From Gonatopus flavifemur (taxonomy: Eukaryota > Arthropoda > Insecta > Hymenoptera > Dryinidae), in contig JAFFJZ010000003.1 in assembly GCA_018340375.1 (NCBI GenBank), forward strand, positions 53,103,006 to 53,167,005: a stretch of 64,000 nt of DNA. The letters run 5' to 3'. Below are positions 33,192 through 44,839 of this stretch, one piece after another. Numbering within the stretch: the stretch's first letter is position 1; each line of letters begins with the position of its first letter. The notes below the pieces were generated by a model. The model was not told where the DNA came from. It saw only the letters and a program-made list of their open reading frames with translations, and ran no database searches. The translations under genes and the position numbers were made by a program.

Positions 33192-33418
33192 TTAAGGGGA
33201 TACTAGCGCTAAGTCAAACTACTTTAGTCAAATCTTTCGTGTAAGATTCCTCCACCATACTTGGATATTTTCAAAATATCGATCCATGCAGCATTTCTAT
33301 AGACATTCAAGAGATGCTGTACAGAGCGATATTGTGAAAATATGCAAGTATTTTGGAAAAATCTTACACGAAAAATTTGGCTAATGTCCTGGCGCTAGTA
33401 TCTCCTTGATTCTTGAAG
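33192..33418. mobile_element. Foldback MITE, GATACTAGCG family
   Basis: It begins TTAAGGGGATACTAGCGC and ends GGCGCTAGTATCTCCTTGA. The arms include CAAATCTTTCGTGTAAGATT and an inner stem with GCAGCATTTCTATAG / GATGCTGTACAGAGCG. The position of the GCTGTACA stem is shared with the copies at 4848 and 40376. Confidence 0.7.
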
Positions 33419-34011
33419 GAAAAAAATTCAATTTGGGAAAATTTCTGTCATAGACGAATGAGTTGAAGCTAATAAAGTAGGGATTCCGATCTCGATTCGA
33501 TTAAATCGAAAATCGATTTTTTCATGCACGATCTTCGATTTTTTGAATCGATTTTCATGTGTCTAGATCGATCCAAAGATCGAGGAAAAGTACTGAGATC
33601 GAGAATGGATTCTCTCATTTAATTACATAGAGATATTATGCCCTGGATGGATTTAATCCGTTCCCTTTCACCTTCAATGAGTTGTGGAAAACTATGTCAT
33701 AACTCACAAATTCTTGATGAAAATTGAATTTTAATCAACTGGCAATTTCAGTAATAATTTATGTTGATCCATGATGTGGTTAAACAAATTTTCAAGATCA
33801 AATCTCATACAGCACTTTGGATCTTCAGAATATCTTGAAAAATTATTCAGAAATGTTTGAGAAGTATTATGAAACACGAAAAGATATTCTCAAGATTTTT
33901 CAAACAATTTCATACTTTTAGAATACATCTGAAGGATAGCTTTTAGGAGATGTAGAACTTATCTTTTGGGATGATGTCTTTTAGACATCTTGTATAAATT
34001 TTTTAGAAGTA

Positions 34012-34285
34012 CACGGAAAAAATAAGTAGTCCAAATTTTCGTTGACTGGTATGTCACTTTTGGACGGAGCATAAATTCGAGAAGAATTCGTACACTGGAT
34101 TTGAATAATTCGTTGACCCTTTCCATTCTTCCGACGATAAAAACGAAAAGTGGATTCCATGATTGAAACAATGGACAAAGTCAACGAATTATTGAAATTC
34201 GGTGTACGAATTCTTCTCGAATTTGGGCTCCGTCCAAAAGTGACATACTAGTCAACGAAAATTTGGATGACTAATTTTTTCCGTG
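34012..34285. mobile_element. TA-flanked MITE with CACGGAAAAAAT ends
   Basis: This 274-bp element has arms of about 110 bp (CACGGAAAAAATAAGTAG, CAAATTTTCGTTGACT, TGTCACTTTTGGACGGAGC) and TA on both sides. It is nested in the hAT-type element 33478-40275. The CACGGAAA start resembles the MITE at 7261. Confidence 0.75.
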
Positions 34286-35150
34286 TAAGAACTCGTTTTA
34301 GATACTTTATAGATATCTCTTCATGTTGCATAAGACATCTTGAATTTGTCTTCAGATATCGGTTTATGCTTGAAATACTGTGTGGGATATTATGATTACA
34401 ATCGGAATTTATTTGGAGCCATTCTCAGATGGATGGAATGAGGAGGGAATATATTAAATTCACTCACTGACCTCACTACTGTACTAAAGGGAGGAGCCAT
34501 GGACAAATTTTAATGTGATCAAAGTGTTTTGTGGAATATATCAATATTAATTCAATACTTATCATCATATTCTTATTTAACATGATGGAAAATTTGAAGA
34601 AATGATGATTCATTATAATTTGAACGGTTCATAATCTTTTTGCAATTCAAAATATGAATATTTTCATCAGATTCAAAACACTCAACAATAAGCAGTTATC
34701 ATGCTTATGTATAATATAAAGTAAAATTCAAACAACATTGAAAAGGTGTCAATTTTTAGTTATTTCGAAATTATAAAACAACTCGTCTAACAAATCACTC
34801 TGGTGTTTTAAATGGAAATTCTATAAATTCTGTGATTATATTGATTAATTAACAGATATGAATATTTAATTTGCATATTGTAATTCATGTTGAGATTATA
34901 AAAACATTCTATATTCCGAAGATTGTATTAATTTATCAGCAAATATGATTACTGACAATAAAAATAATTCAATCAATCAATCAATAAGTTTATTGCATTC
35001 AAGGGTATATATCCCTCCTTGCAAGGGGGGTGGTATTACAATGTTTAATCCATAATTACGTAAGTGGCTTAACGGTACGTGTTGTGTATTGTATTAAGTG
35101 TTCAACAATTTTATTATTTCTATTTTAATCTATTCTATAGGTATGTCTTA

Positions 35151-38100
35151 TCATTCTGATCGTACAAAAGCTCGCAACTTTACCATTTCCATAATGAAAC
35201 AAAATAGGTTTTTAAGTTCATTCTTAGTGCATTTCTTAAGGATAACATTGCTACTGATATTTTCCCTGCTTAAGTTGTTGAGGCTTAAGTAGTGTTCTCT
35301 AAGGGTATGGTATAATGGACATCTATACAATAAATGTTTAGTACTTTCCAGTTCCTCTAGATTACATACTATACATATTTCTGAGGGTTTGATGCCCTGT
35401 GTGGTGCCATGGCATCTGATCTTCAGCTCAAATTGTTTTGCTAATCGCAAATTAATGACTACGCGTTGCCATTCCAATAGGCATCGAAATTTTAAGTACC
35501 AAGCAGGGGTGGGGACAGGGTCAATTTCAAAAATGTGCTGGCAGAAAAAGGACTCTTTGTATCGATTTATGTCATTTTCTCGTAATAATAAGACCAGACC
35601 CTGTAGGAAGTCCCTTTTCTTTTCCTTCAATATTGCCGAATTCAAATTGAGCCATATGTCTCCACATCCTGCTTGGTTTACACAGTTCCGGAATTGTGCC
35701 GTGAGTTAGTTCATAGAGCCTATCAAAACAGATTTTGGCATATCGGTGTCGTGGCATATCTAGGATTTTAATTAGCCAGTCCCATGCAAGTTTCATAGCC
35801 TTATGTATCACTGGGAATAGTCCTAATTCCAGTCTTAATGCGTACCCCGGGGTATTTCTTGGTAACGCGAACAGTTTCTTAAAAAAATCAGTCTGGACAG
35901 TTTCAATTTTTCCTCCATATCTAATTCCCCAGATTGGAAATCCGTATAATAGAATTGACATAATCATAGAATCGTATATCCTGAGTTTTGTTTCCCAAGA
36001 ATCAGATTTATCGGAGACTAGAATTGAGAGTATTGCCCCTGTCGCAAACCTTGCTTTTTTGATAGCATTATCTGCTGCTCCGAGCCCGAGTGAGGGACTT
36101 CTAATTATGACGCCAAGATAGTTCACTTCATTTATTACTTCTATCGGCTGATTTTCATAATAGTAAGAAGTCTTATATTCCCCGCGAATGTTGCCTGTTT
36201 TATTGAAAGGTATTATTTTTGTTTTCGTCACATTCAATTTAATTCCATTCTCAGTACAATAAGATTCGAGTATCTTGAGCTTACGTGCAAGATCTGCCCG
36301 TGAGTACGCCAGTATCACTAGATCGTCCGCATAGAGTAGCATTAGTATATCTATCATTTTATTTATATCTAAGCCCGTACAACCTCTTCCCCTAAAATAG
36401 GTTTCTATGTCTGCAAGAAAGAGCGTGAATAAAATTGGACTAGCGGATTCTCCCTGCAGTACCCCCTCTGTGATATCAAATTTCGTGGTGAATTTCGCAT
36501 CACATTTGACTTGCGCGGTTGCATTATCATAGAAGTGTTTAAATATTCGTATAGTTTTTGCACTGACCCCAAGACGATATAGTTCACTCCATAGGAAGTT
36601 TTGTTTCACAGAATCAAATGCTCTCTGGAAATCAACAATCAAAGCATAGACGGTTCTATTCTCGTGTCTCAATTGAATTTGTATGGTAGCCATAAAAGTA
36701 AAGAGATTATCATAGCAACTTCTATTACTACGGAATCCAGCCTGACATTCCGGAATTAATTCTGAACTCTCAGCCCATAGTGTCAGTCTGTCTTTCATCA
36801 TGTTGGTAAAAAGTTTGGTGATAGTGTTTATCAGTGCAATACTGCGGTAATTAGATGGGTTCTTGGGATCTCCTTTTTTGTGCAACATTGTGAGTAGCGA
36901 CTTAGACCATGATTCTGGTATTACTTCTTTTCTAATTATATTATTCACGGTTGCCAAGAGGTATAATTGCCAATTACTGGGGAGAGCCTTGTAACACTCA
37001 TTTGGTATTAGATCAACTCCTGGAGCTTTGGAATTCTTTAATTTTATTAAGGTTCTTTGTAATTCCTCCCATGTGAAATCGCTATCTAAATACGGATGTT
37101 CGAGTTCAAAGAAAGTCGTGTTGTCTGCTATTCTAGGCGGGTAGAGTTTAAAGAAATAGTTATACCATTCAGTCGGAGTAACTTGCATTGGCTTTCTGAT
37201 TCGTGGTCTGAAATCACTAATAGCTTTCCAAAATTGTGTCGCATCTTTTATATTCGCTAGTTGATCTTTACGATTTTTGGAAAATTGAATTTTCTTTCTT
37301 GCAATCATTTCCTTGTATTCTCTTTTTAAATTGAGCATCCGAGTCAAGTCATTTTGGCATGCGAGGTGAAGTTTTTTACATTGCTTTACGGCAGTAACAA
37401 AAGCGTTTTTTGCATTTTGGCACTCAACATCAAACCATATTGCTTTATAAGATATTTCTCCCATTGATTTTCTTTCATTCAAAATTCCTATTGCTTTACA
37501 GGCCTCTAAGATTGTACCTGTCAGGTTTTCTGTTATTTCTGTTACGCTAGATTCGCTGAAGTTTATTTGAATTCTATTAGAATAAAGCATGTAAGAGTTA
37601 TAAGCCTCAGAAGTAGCCGGATTCCATTTTATGAATGGTTTTCTACTTTGAAGTTCATAGTTAGTCAGCCCTTGCTGATTCTGTGGATTGAGGACTTTGA
37701 TTTTAAGAGTGGTTATAACCGGGAAATGGTCCGAAAGTACTGGGATATGCATAACTTCAAAGTCTGCTATAATATCTAAGTTTGACATTCCTACCCACAT
37801 CAAATCAATTACGCTGCCTCCCCTAGTATTTCTGAACGTCAATTGTGCGGGAGTATCGCTTAGTGATCTCCCATTCAACACTACAAATCCGTTCTCTTCC
37901 ATCCATTCTAGTAACAGGTCACCTCTGTTGTTGCAGACTTTATCTAACGAAACTCGTTCATTGGATAGCGCAGATCCATTGACTATTTCCTGAGGTATTT
38001 CGTTAAGTTCGGCTATTCTTGAATTAAAATCCCCTCCTACTAAGAAAATATCTGTGGGGTACAATACCGAAAGATCAAGGATAACCGGTTGTAATAGTTC

Positions 38101-38469
38101 CAATACATGGTTCATCGCTAGTGTCGGTTTAAAATATACAATCCCTAAAACAATATTCTTTTCTTGTATTTTAAGCCTCACAAATATCCAGTAATGACTA
38201 ATATCTAATATTATAGGTTCAGACCATGTTTTTGATACTAGAAGCAGTAATCCGCCACTGGGTCTACCCAGGCTTTTCTCTCTTGTTGCACTTACCCATG
38301 TGTGATGAAATTTATCGTTTATATTTGTATTCAGTTTAATTGGTACAGTTTGCCATGTTTCTAGTATCCCGATTACATCGACATCGAGTAAATTCAAGTT
38401 ATTTTCTAAATTTTTAATACCGTTACAGTTCCAAAGAACTATTTCCCCTTCTGTCGATGAGTTTTGCAA
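35151..38469 (-). pseudogene. LINE ORF2: endonuclease-reverse transcriptase with one frameshift
   Basis: The long frame (38469-35572, 965 residues) has an N-terminal APE endonuclease: LWNCNGIKN, the catalytic Glu in GILETW, GGDFNSR and SDHFPV. The reverse transcriptase has NSKAPGVDLIPNE, SNYRSIALINTITKLF, CQAGFRSNRS, VDFQRAFDSV, GVLQGESASPILF and catalytic YADD at about residue 713. A frameshift near 35600-35640 moves the rest into the frame 35645-35151. That part ends with a Cys/His cluster (CIVCNLEELESTKHLLYRC) typical of LINE C-termini. Apart from this shift all motifs are intact. Confidence 0.87.
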
Positions 38470-38583
38470 TGAAGTTTTCTTCTTTGTTCCTTTTTCTCAT
38501 TTGCCCATAGGTAGGCGTTGGTCGTTTTTTGCTCTGGTCTGCTGGTTTAGTTGTTTCTTGTTTCCTGATGTACTTCCAGTCGT

Positions 38584-39759
38584 TTACTTCTTGTTGGTAT
38601 TCGTTGGTGTGATATTCTTTCGTGGTAAAATTTTCTTTTCTTCCTCATTCCAAATATATAGCTGCCCATCTGCCACGACTTTGTTGTGGCGCGTAGTGGC
38701 AGTTCCTCCGTTCTTGATAATATCACGTGCGAAACATCGTCCTTGGTATGCGATGAGACGTTCTTTTTCTGTGTGATCGTTTTCGATATACACTTTGTGA
38801 TTGTGTAGTTTGTTGCCCTTTTGCGACATAATTTGATTTTTTGTTTGGAGTGAAGTAAATTTAACCAGAGTTCTTTTTTTTTCCCTTCCGATCATCCTGG
38901 CTTCTTCTATAGCGTTTTCCACCATAAAATTCTCAGACATGAATTTATTGACATCACTCAGACAATTTTGTGGGTCTACATCAAGTCCGTCAACTACTGC
39001 ATTATATTTTCTCAGATCCTTTTCGTGTTTTTCGAGCAGAGCGTCTCTTTTCTTTTCACGTTCTGTTAGTTCTTCGCATATCTTTTTTAAATGTGGATTT
39101 TCAGCTTCCAGTCCTTGAATCTTGTCACCAATATCTCTGCGTAACTCACCTATCTCCTCATGCAGCTTATTCTCGAAATCTTTTATTATTTCCACCTTAT
39201 CCTTTTCTCTTTTTTTATCCATGTCATCGAGCCTTCTTATGATTTGGTCCAGTTTTTCGTCCATAGCACTTGTGGGAGGTAGGTTTTGTAAGGAGGGATT
39301 GAGTACTCTCTTCTTCTTTCTATGAGTTTCGTGAATTGGAGTTGAAGTTGATAATTCCAAAATAGTGTTGTTGAGAGATATATCTTGATTTTCCGAATCG
39401 GATAAGGATGATGATGATAGTTCTTCGCGCTCTCGTTTTTTCTCCCGAATAAGGTAATTAGTAATTCCAGTGTCAGAGTTTGATCGTTCTCGGAAATTCG
39501 CGTTTGGTTTGAACGATCTTCCGCGTTTTGTTCCGCGCGTATGATGGTTGCCTTTGTTATGGGGTGTGGTTTGTTTAACAATATCGTTAAAATTGAATGA
39601 TTGGCCCTTAGGTTGCTTATTATCGTTCTTATCAGTGGCTGGGCTAGAGTATCCGCCCACTGCTCCTCCTTCTTCTTGATGGCTGCTCAATTGTTGATCC
39701 GCCTCTTCTGTTATTGGTTTTATTTTCGGCATTGACCCTGACCCAGTAGGTGCTGCCAA
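38584..39759 (-). CDS. LINE ORF1 protein (coiled-coil RNA-binding type)
   Basis: This 391-residue frame is intact. Residues 1-165 are polar and low in complexity, with the basic stretch GTKRGRSF. About 165-245 is a strongly charged heptad-rich coiled coil (KLDQIIRRLDDMDKKREK onwards). About 246-340 resembles the folded RNA-binding part of L1-type ORF1 proteins (NAVVDGLDV, AIEEARMIGREKKRTLVKF, KVYIEND). Such proteins trimerise and coat element RNA. There is no CCHC knuckle here. An alternative start at the second Met (MPKIK, residue 10) is equally plausible. The frame precedes ORF2 in the same orientation by 114 bp. Confidence 0.8.
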   Translation of the reverse strand: MAAPTGSGSMPKIKPITEEADQQLSSHQEEGGAVGGYSSPATDKNDNKQPKGQSFNFNDIVKQTTPHNKGNHHTRGTKRGRSFKPNANFRERSNSDTGITNYLIREKKREREELSSSSLSDSENQDISLNNTILELSTSTPIHETHRKKKRVLNPSLQNLPPTSAMDEKLDQIIRRLDDMDKKREKDKVEIIKDFENKLHEEIGELRRDIGDKIQGLEAENPHLKKICEELTEREKKRDALLEKHEKDLRKYNAVVDGLDVDPQNCLSDVNKFMSENFMVENAIEEARMIGREKKRTLVKFTSLQTKNQIMSQKGNKLHNHKVYIENDHTEKERLIAYQGRCFARDIIKNGGTATTRHNKVVADGQLYIWNEEEKKILPRKNITPTNTNKK

Positions 39760-40375
39760 CTGGTTATGTGATTATGAATCGTTCGGATGGTTTTAGATGA
39801 TCGTACAAATTTGTAGACATGCGCACTTTTGCCTGATGTGTAACGGTTTCTATAGCGTACCTGGAATATCTTCAATTTCACACCTTTCACTCCACTTTCG
39901 TTTCACGTACAATGACTCACCACGACGCTTGCAGTAGTGCTGCTACTGTTACCAACGATGGCACCACAAAACCCAGTGAATTTGATTTATCTGACACTAA
40001 ATACACGCACCGACACGACGCACGACCACTTGATAACAGGCCACACGAGCGCCCCCCCACAATAAAAATAATTGAAACTAATTATGAAGTTATTAATTTA
40101 CCGAATAAGATGAAGTTTGCACAATAATTTATCAAGTTGATTTTGAGGAAGAATCGAAGATCGATTCTGCTTACATCGATCTTTGCGAGGACGATTTTTC
40201 AAGAGATCGATTCACTTCTTCGCGATTCGAATCGATTCTCAAAATCGATCTTCTGGCTGGAGATCGGAAACCCTATAATAAAGTGCAAAATTCTTGAATT
40301 GTGAAACTATTAGTTCTTCATTAGTCATTAATTGAGAAATCCTGTAAAAAGAGGGGGTCTTCTTCAAAGATGAAT

Positions 40376-40581
40376 TTAAGGAGACACTAGCGGTGTGACA
40401 GCACACAAATCGTGAATGACGAACTACGGGCAAATTCTGCAATTGAATAAAAATATCGCTATGTACAGCAATTCTCTGATCCAAGTAGAAGTGCTGTACA
40501 GGGCGATATTTTGATTGAAGCATTTGTTCATAGTTTGCCATCAACGATTTGGTTGCTGCCACATCGCTAGTATTTTCTTAA
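40376..40581. mobile_element. Foldback MITE, GATACTAGCG family
   Basis: It begins TTTAAGGAGACACTAGCGG and ends ATCGCTAGTATTTTCTTAAGG. The inner stem ATATCGCTATGTACAGCA / GTGCTGTACAGGGCGATAT matches those at 4848 and 33192. Confidence 0.72.
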
Positions 40582-40680
40582 GGAATACTAACGACGGTAT
40601 TGAACCTCTTTTTCTATTGAAGGGTTGTGTCCTTTTTTAACCAACATGCTCGGATGGTAATCGCTAGTAACCCCTTAAGG
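40578..40680. mobile_element. Short foldback MITE adjoining the previous copy
   Basis: It begins CTTAAGGAATACTAACGACG and ends ATCGCTAGTAACCCCTTAAGG, and shares its CTTAAGG with the preceding copy. The interior has AACCAACATGCTCGGATGG, also seen inverted near 10520. Confidence 0.55.
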
Positions 40681-41474
40681 AGAGGTTCTTCTTAAGCGAC
40701 CCGAGAATGACGCATTTTGCTTCATTTTATTATTTTTTCATAGAAGGAAGTGAATACTCAGGATCAAGTTTTTTCACATATATTTAACAGTCCATTCAAA
40801 GAGTCCGTAGGATGACACATAGATGGCGTTACTATATTTTTTTCATATGATTTTCATTCAGTACTAACCTTCAGACGATACGTGTGTTTTGATAGCAATG
40901 TGACTATTGATTCGTGAGTTATAGAATTTTGTGTGAAGCAACTTTTGTCATTGAAAAAAAAAAATGGAAAGAAATGAATTTCGACTTCTGATAAAGCATT
41001 GCTTCATCAAAAAAAGGTACAATGCACAGTGGCCGATTTCCCAAAATAGCTGGCCAAAAGTCCAAAAAAAAATTTGCGAAATTCTCTAGTTTTACTACAT
41101 GATATTGTACAGGTGGCATCACTGCGTAATGTGACGGGCGGAAAAATTAATTTTGACAAAGATATTGTGAGTAAAAAAGAATTGAAAGTGGTCCTTCACA
41201 GATGTTTGTTTACTGCACTTTTCGAGTATCAATTTTCGAGTTGATACGAAGTGCTATTTTAATTTTTTGAAACGATTTTTCATGATCCTATTAAATGGAA
41301 AGTGTAAATGGAGGTATGTATAAGCATATTATATGAACATTTTGTTACAAATGAAGAATTCGCGGTATGAAAACCGACGTCAACATAACTATCCACGGTT
41401 GGCTTTTTCGTGTTGGAATATCATCTACAGCAAAGGAAATACCCGCGTAGAAACAATTCGTATGGCAACGATTG

Positions 41475-41595
41475 CGGAGAGTCTTTTTACAAAGTATGGG
41501 GTTTGGGACTGTCCCATACTCATGAGAGACTGAAAAAAGTATGTTGGGAGTATGGGAGAGTCCCAAACGCCATACTTTGTGAAAAGACTTTCACC
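41475..41595. repeat. Foldback in the Transib 5' region
   Basis: GAGTCTTTTTACAAAGTATGG and GTTTGGGACTGTCCCATACTC pair with GAGTATGGGAGAGTCCCAAAC and CCATACTTTGTGAAAAGACT. The arms of about 45 bp are nearly identical. Confidence 0.65.
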
Positions 41596-42100
41596 AGATC
41601 TTTGCCAAATGAATCCGATATTTTAGTAAGCTTGATGCCAGATTTTGGGCGAGATCGTGGCCATACGAATTTTTTTCCACACGGGTGGTTACGAGTTCCA
41701 TGGAGTTCCATGGCAATGTTTGATTTTTCTGATAGTTTAGAGTATAATTCATTGATTCTCGGCGGAAGTGGCTGCCCCTAGCTGCCCCTTCGTTTTGCGC
41801 ATATGTTTTTATCTCGCAGTTCCAAGCGTCCGAGAAGGACAGTCAAACAAAGCAGTCGAATCGAGTTTTGTCAAAACACGATCATCGTTTTTTCACATAT
41901 GTTTGATATTATAAATGAATTGATCTGTAATTTTTCTATGTTGCTTCGTCCCAATTTCCAAAAGGAATTAAAAAATTTCTTGGAACTGTCGATTATTTTA
42001 GCAGGATGACTTTAAATTGACAAATCATCAATATAAAAATTGTACTATCTTTAGATACTACTCATTGGTCACCTCAACTTTGAACTTCACCAACACTTCC

Positions 42101-42205
42101 CACGCAGCACCACAGTTTAGAAAGAGGTCATAATGAATTCATTTTGAATTCTTATAGCTTAGAATGAATTAATTATTAACTCTTTTTCAACTGTGGTGCT
42201 GTGTG
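42101..42205. mobile_element. Small MITE, CACACAGCACCACAGTT family (copy 1)
   Basis: CACGCAGCACCACAGTTTAG and AACTGTGGTGCTGTGTG form the ends of a 105-bp foldback with AATGAATT in the middle. A second copy lies at 57729-57836. Confidence 0.65.
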
Positions 42206-42355
42206 AATTCTGAGGTCATTCTAAGGTCAATCACTAAATTCAGTTGAGTTTGATCTTAATATGCTCCTTATGATCCTAATACCCCATTTCCTTTTCATGT
42301 AACCGATCTAAAATTTTCCGCTCTCTAAAAATGAGATGATTTTAAACAATTTCAG

Positions 42356-44686
42356 AGGATATCACTGTCTTACAGTGCAGTCGAAAAGAAATTTTCGACG
42401 CATTAAGTACACATTTGCATCTGGAGGTGGGCGACAAAATCAAAATTTTAGAGAAAAAGTTGGTTGTGGAAAAACATCCATCTTTTGCGTTTCATCCAGA
42501 CGAAAGGCACGTGTTGAAAAAGCTGTTTCATAATTTCAAAATTAAATGGACCCAGAGCAACAGAATGCACGGACGTTTCCTTCGTACAAACGCTGGATGG
42601 TTGGAAGAAGCTGTGGAATTCAAAGTGTGTGGTATTACAGCACTTGATTTATAACTTATCACTCAATAAATTAATATTCCTCAGCTTCGTCGGCTTATTG
42701 GATTGGACGGAATGGAATGGGATGCTGGGCTCAAACCTTCCACAAGCTCAAGAAAAACGGGTCGACCTGCTAAAGAATTCATAGATCTAAGTGAAAGAAC
42801 AAAACGAAGGGTAACGGAGGATTTGCGTGCATCACACAGCCCAGCTGAATTAACATTTGCAGCAACTATGAGCCTTCGTTGTTCCGGAGCCTCAGAAGCT
42901 GCGAATGCACTCAAGGATATTACGACAAAATCACCCACTCGAGCGTCAAGATATCAGGCTGCTTTTAAATCTGCTACTGTCTCATGTCCAGCAGAAATTT
43001 CGGGTGATTTTGCACTTCCTGATGTCGTAGAAGGAAAAATGAGCAGGCATACATACAGAATCATCAGAAAAAGAGAATCTCAGAATTGTGCCCGTGTCTA
43101 TCCTCCGTATGCAAAAGTCGAAGAAGCAAAACTTCGGTGCTATCCACCAGGTATTAGAATTACTGAGACCGTAGCGGAAGTACCACTGCAGTCGTTGTTG
43201 GACCACCTGTCGAGCAGAATTTTGATCGTGCAAAACGATGTTGTTGAGACATTACCTGAAGGTTACGTCAAGAACTTACTATTGATTTTAAAGTATGGAT
43301 TCGACGGATCTACAGGTCAGAGCCAATATAAACAGACATTTCAAGATGAAAATGCTTCAGATGCAAGTATTTTGTTAACATCCCTTGTGCCGTTGCGGTT
43401 GACAAAAAGTGACGACCAAAACGTTATAGTTCGGCAAAATCCAAAACCCTCATCTCCTAGATATTGCAGCCCAATGAAGGTTGAGTATATTCGCGGAGAC
43501 AAAACTGTGACTTTGAGAGAGCAAAAATACATTGAAGATCAAATAGCAGCGCTTCTTTCATATAAAAGTATTATAAACGGGAAATATATTATTATCACTT
43601 ATAAATCAATGTTAACGATGATTGATGGAAAAGTTCGTAATAATATAACTGAGACAACATCAAATATGCGCTGTTATTTGTGTCAGGCTACATTTAAGCA
43701 ATTCAACAAACTCGAAGAGATTTTGTCTTTGCTAGTTGCTGAAGAAAATTTGCGGTTCGGTGTAGCCACTTTGCATGTTTGGATTCATTTTATGAAATTC
43801 TTTATACACTTGGGGTACAAATTGCCAATAAAAAAATGGCAGGCACGTTCTAACGAGGATAAAGAGCTGAAGGATGTACGGAAAGCAGCTATCCAACAGG
43901 ATTTCAAGCGACGACTTGGACTCATTATTGATTCTCCAAAAGTTGGAGGATTCGGTAACAGCAATGATGGGAATACAGCTCGCAGGTTTTTTTCAAATTC
44001 TTCAGAGTCAGCTGAGATTTTGGGTTTGGATGTCGACTTACTGAACCGTGCGCATATTATATTGCAAGTTCTTTCATGTGGTTTTGCAGTAAATGTCGAC
44101 CTTTTTGAGCAATATTGCTTAGACACTGCAAAAATATTGGTTGGAACTTATCCATGGTGCTACCCCAGTAAAAATGGAAGTATCGGATTGATCACTCCGT
44201 GATCAAAAGTATAGCTCGTGGCCTATTCCCATACTTACAATGTATAGCTTTAGGCCAAATCCCATACTTTCGATCACGGAGTGATCAATCCTGTACTTTC
44301 CATTTTTACTTGGGTATATGCCAACGTCAATTCATATTGTCCTCATACACGGACCTCTTATCGTCGAATGGGCACCAATACCTACTGGACAACTAACCGA
44401 GGAAGCACAAGAATCGAGAAATAAAGATATGAAAAAATACAGAGAGAACTTGTCGCGAAAATGCTCCAGGGAAAGCACCATGACGGATATTTTCCATTGG
44501 TTACTAGTGTCCTCAGACCCAGTTATTTCTAGTTTACGGGCTATTCCACCGAAAAAAAACAACGCATTATCAGCAGATGCAATTCGATTATTGAATTCTG
44601 TACCAAATGCGAACGCGAAGTCGACATCGAAGACCTCTGGTATCAGCTCAGATACGATAGAAGATCTTACATCTGATAATGATTAA
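42356..44686 (+). pseudogene. Transib transposase (RAG1 core relative), broken by a MITE
   Basis: Exon parts are 42356-42624 (after an AG at 42354), 42685-44162 and 44317-44686. The 60-bp intron between the first two is in phase 0. Transib/RAG1-type motifs are clear: KTGRPAKEF; first catalytic Asp in KYGFDGSTGQ (about 43303); second in MIDGKVRN (about 43624); zinc-type CYLCQATFKQFN; LHVWIHFMKFF, YKLPIKKWQ and GNSNDGNTARRFF; and the Glu-bearing TEEAQESRNKDMKKYRE in the last part. The enzyme cuts at CACAGTG ends by a hairpin mechanism like RAG1. The catalytic residues are preserved; the only visible break is the TA-flanked MITE inserted after WCY. The N-terminal exons upstream are not defined. 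Confidence 0.85.
44163..44314. mobile_element. TA-flanked MITE inserted in the Transib transposase
   Basis: This 152-bp palindrome has ends CCCCAGTAAAAATGG and CCATTTTTACTTGGG and inner GGATTGATCACTCCGTGATC arms, between TA at 44161-44162 and 44315-44316. Its insertion splits the coding frame immediately after the Tyr of WCY. A relative lies at 31800-31905. Confidence 0.82.
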
Positions 44687-44839
44687 GATCATGAAAGATT
44701 ATGACATTGTGGAGTGGAATAAAAAGTATTGATGAAGGAATATTTTTGGTCTTTCTGACCAGCAAATCCTATCACTTTTGGCGGAAGTGGTGATCTAACT
44801 ATTTTGGGTACTACAAGCTCGTCATTTCAGATGCATCAG

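Larger units (their letters stand above)
34970..40058 (-). mobile_element. Nearly full-length LINE retrotransposon, 5.1 kb
   Basis: The insertion is bounded by a 15-bp direct repeat, ACAATAAAAATAATT, at 34955-34969 and 40059-40073. That proves a target-primed insertion into the hAT-type element. It has a 5' UTR of about 300 bp, ORF1 (39759-38584), a 114-bp spacer, ORF2 (38469 to 35151, one frameshift), a short 3' UTR and a TTGA-repeat tail. Only one frame lesion is visible, so the copy is young. APE endonuclease plus YADD reverse transcriptase places it in the I/jockey/CR1 range; I do not assign a clade. Confidence 0.88.
33478..40275. mobile_element. hAT-type element containing a LINE and a MITE
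   Basis: The ends TAGGGATTCCGATCTCG and, at the right, GAGATCGGAAACCCTA are inverted. TAATAAAG is repeated at 33470-33477 and 40276-40283. The 8-bp duplication and TAGGG/CCCTA ends indicate a hAT. Subterminal regions are packed with AATCGAT and GATCGATT motifs on both sides, likely transposase-binding or hairpin sequence. With the LINE (34970-40058) and one duplication removed, the element is 1694 bp and has no transposase. A related sequence lies at 55390-56760. Confidence 0.82.

Noticed and set aside
41803..42009. Possible N-terminal exon of the Transib transposase
   Set aside because: No motif match and no convincing splice signals joining it to 42356.
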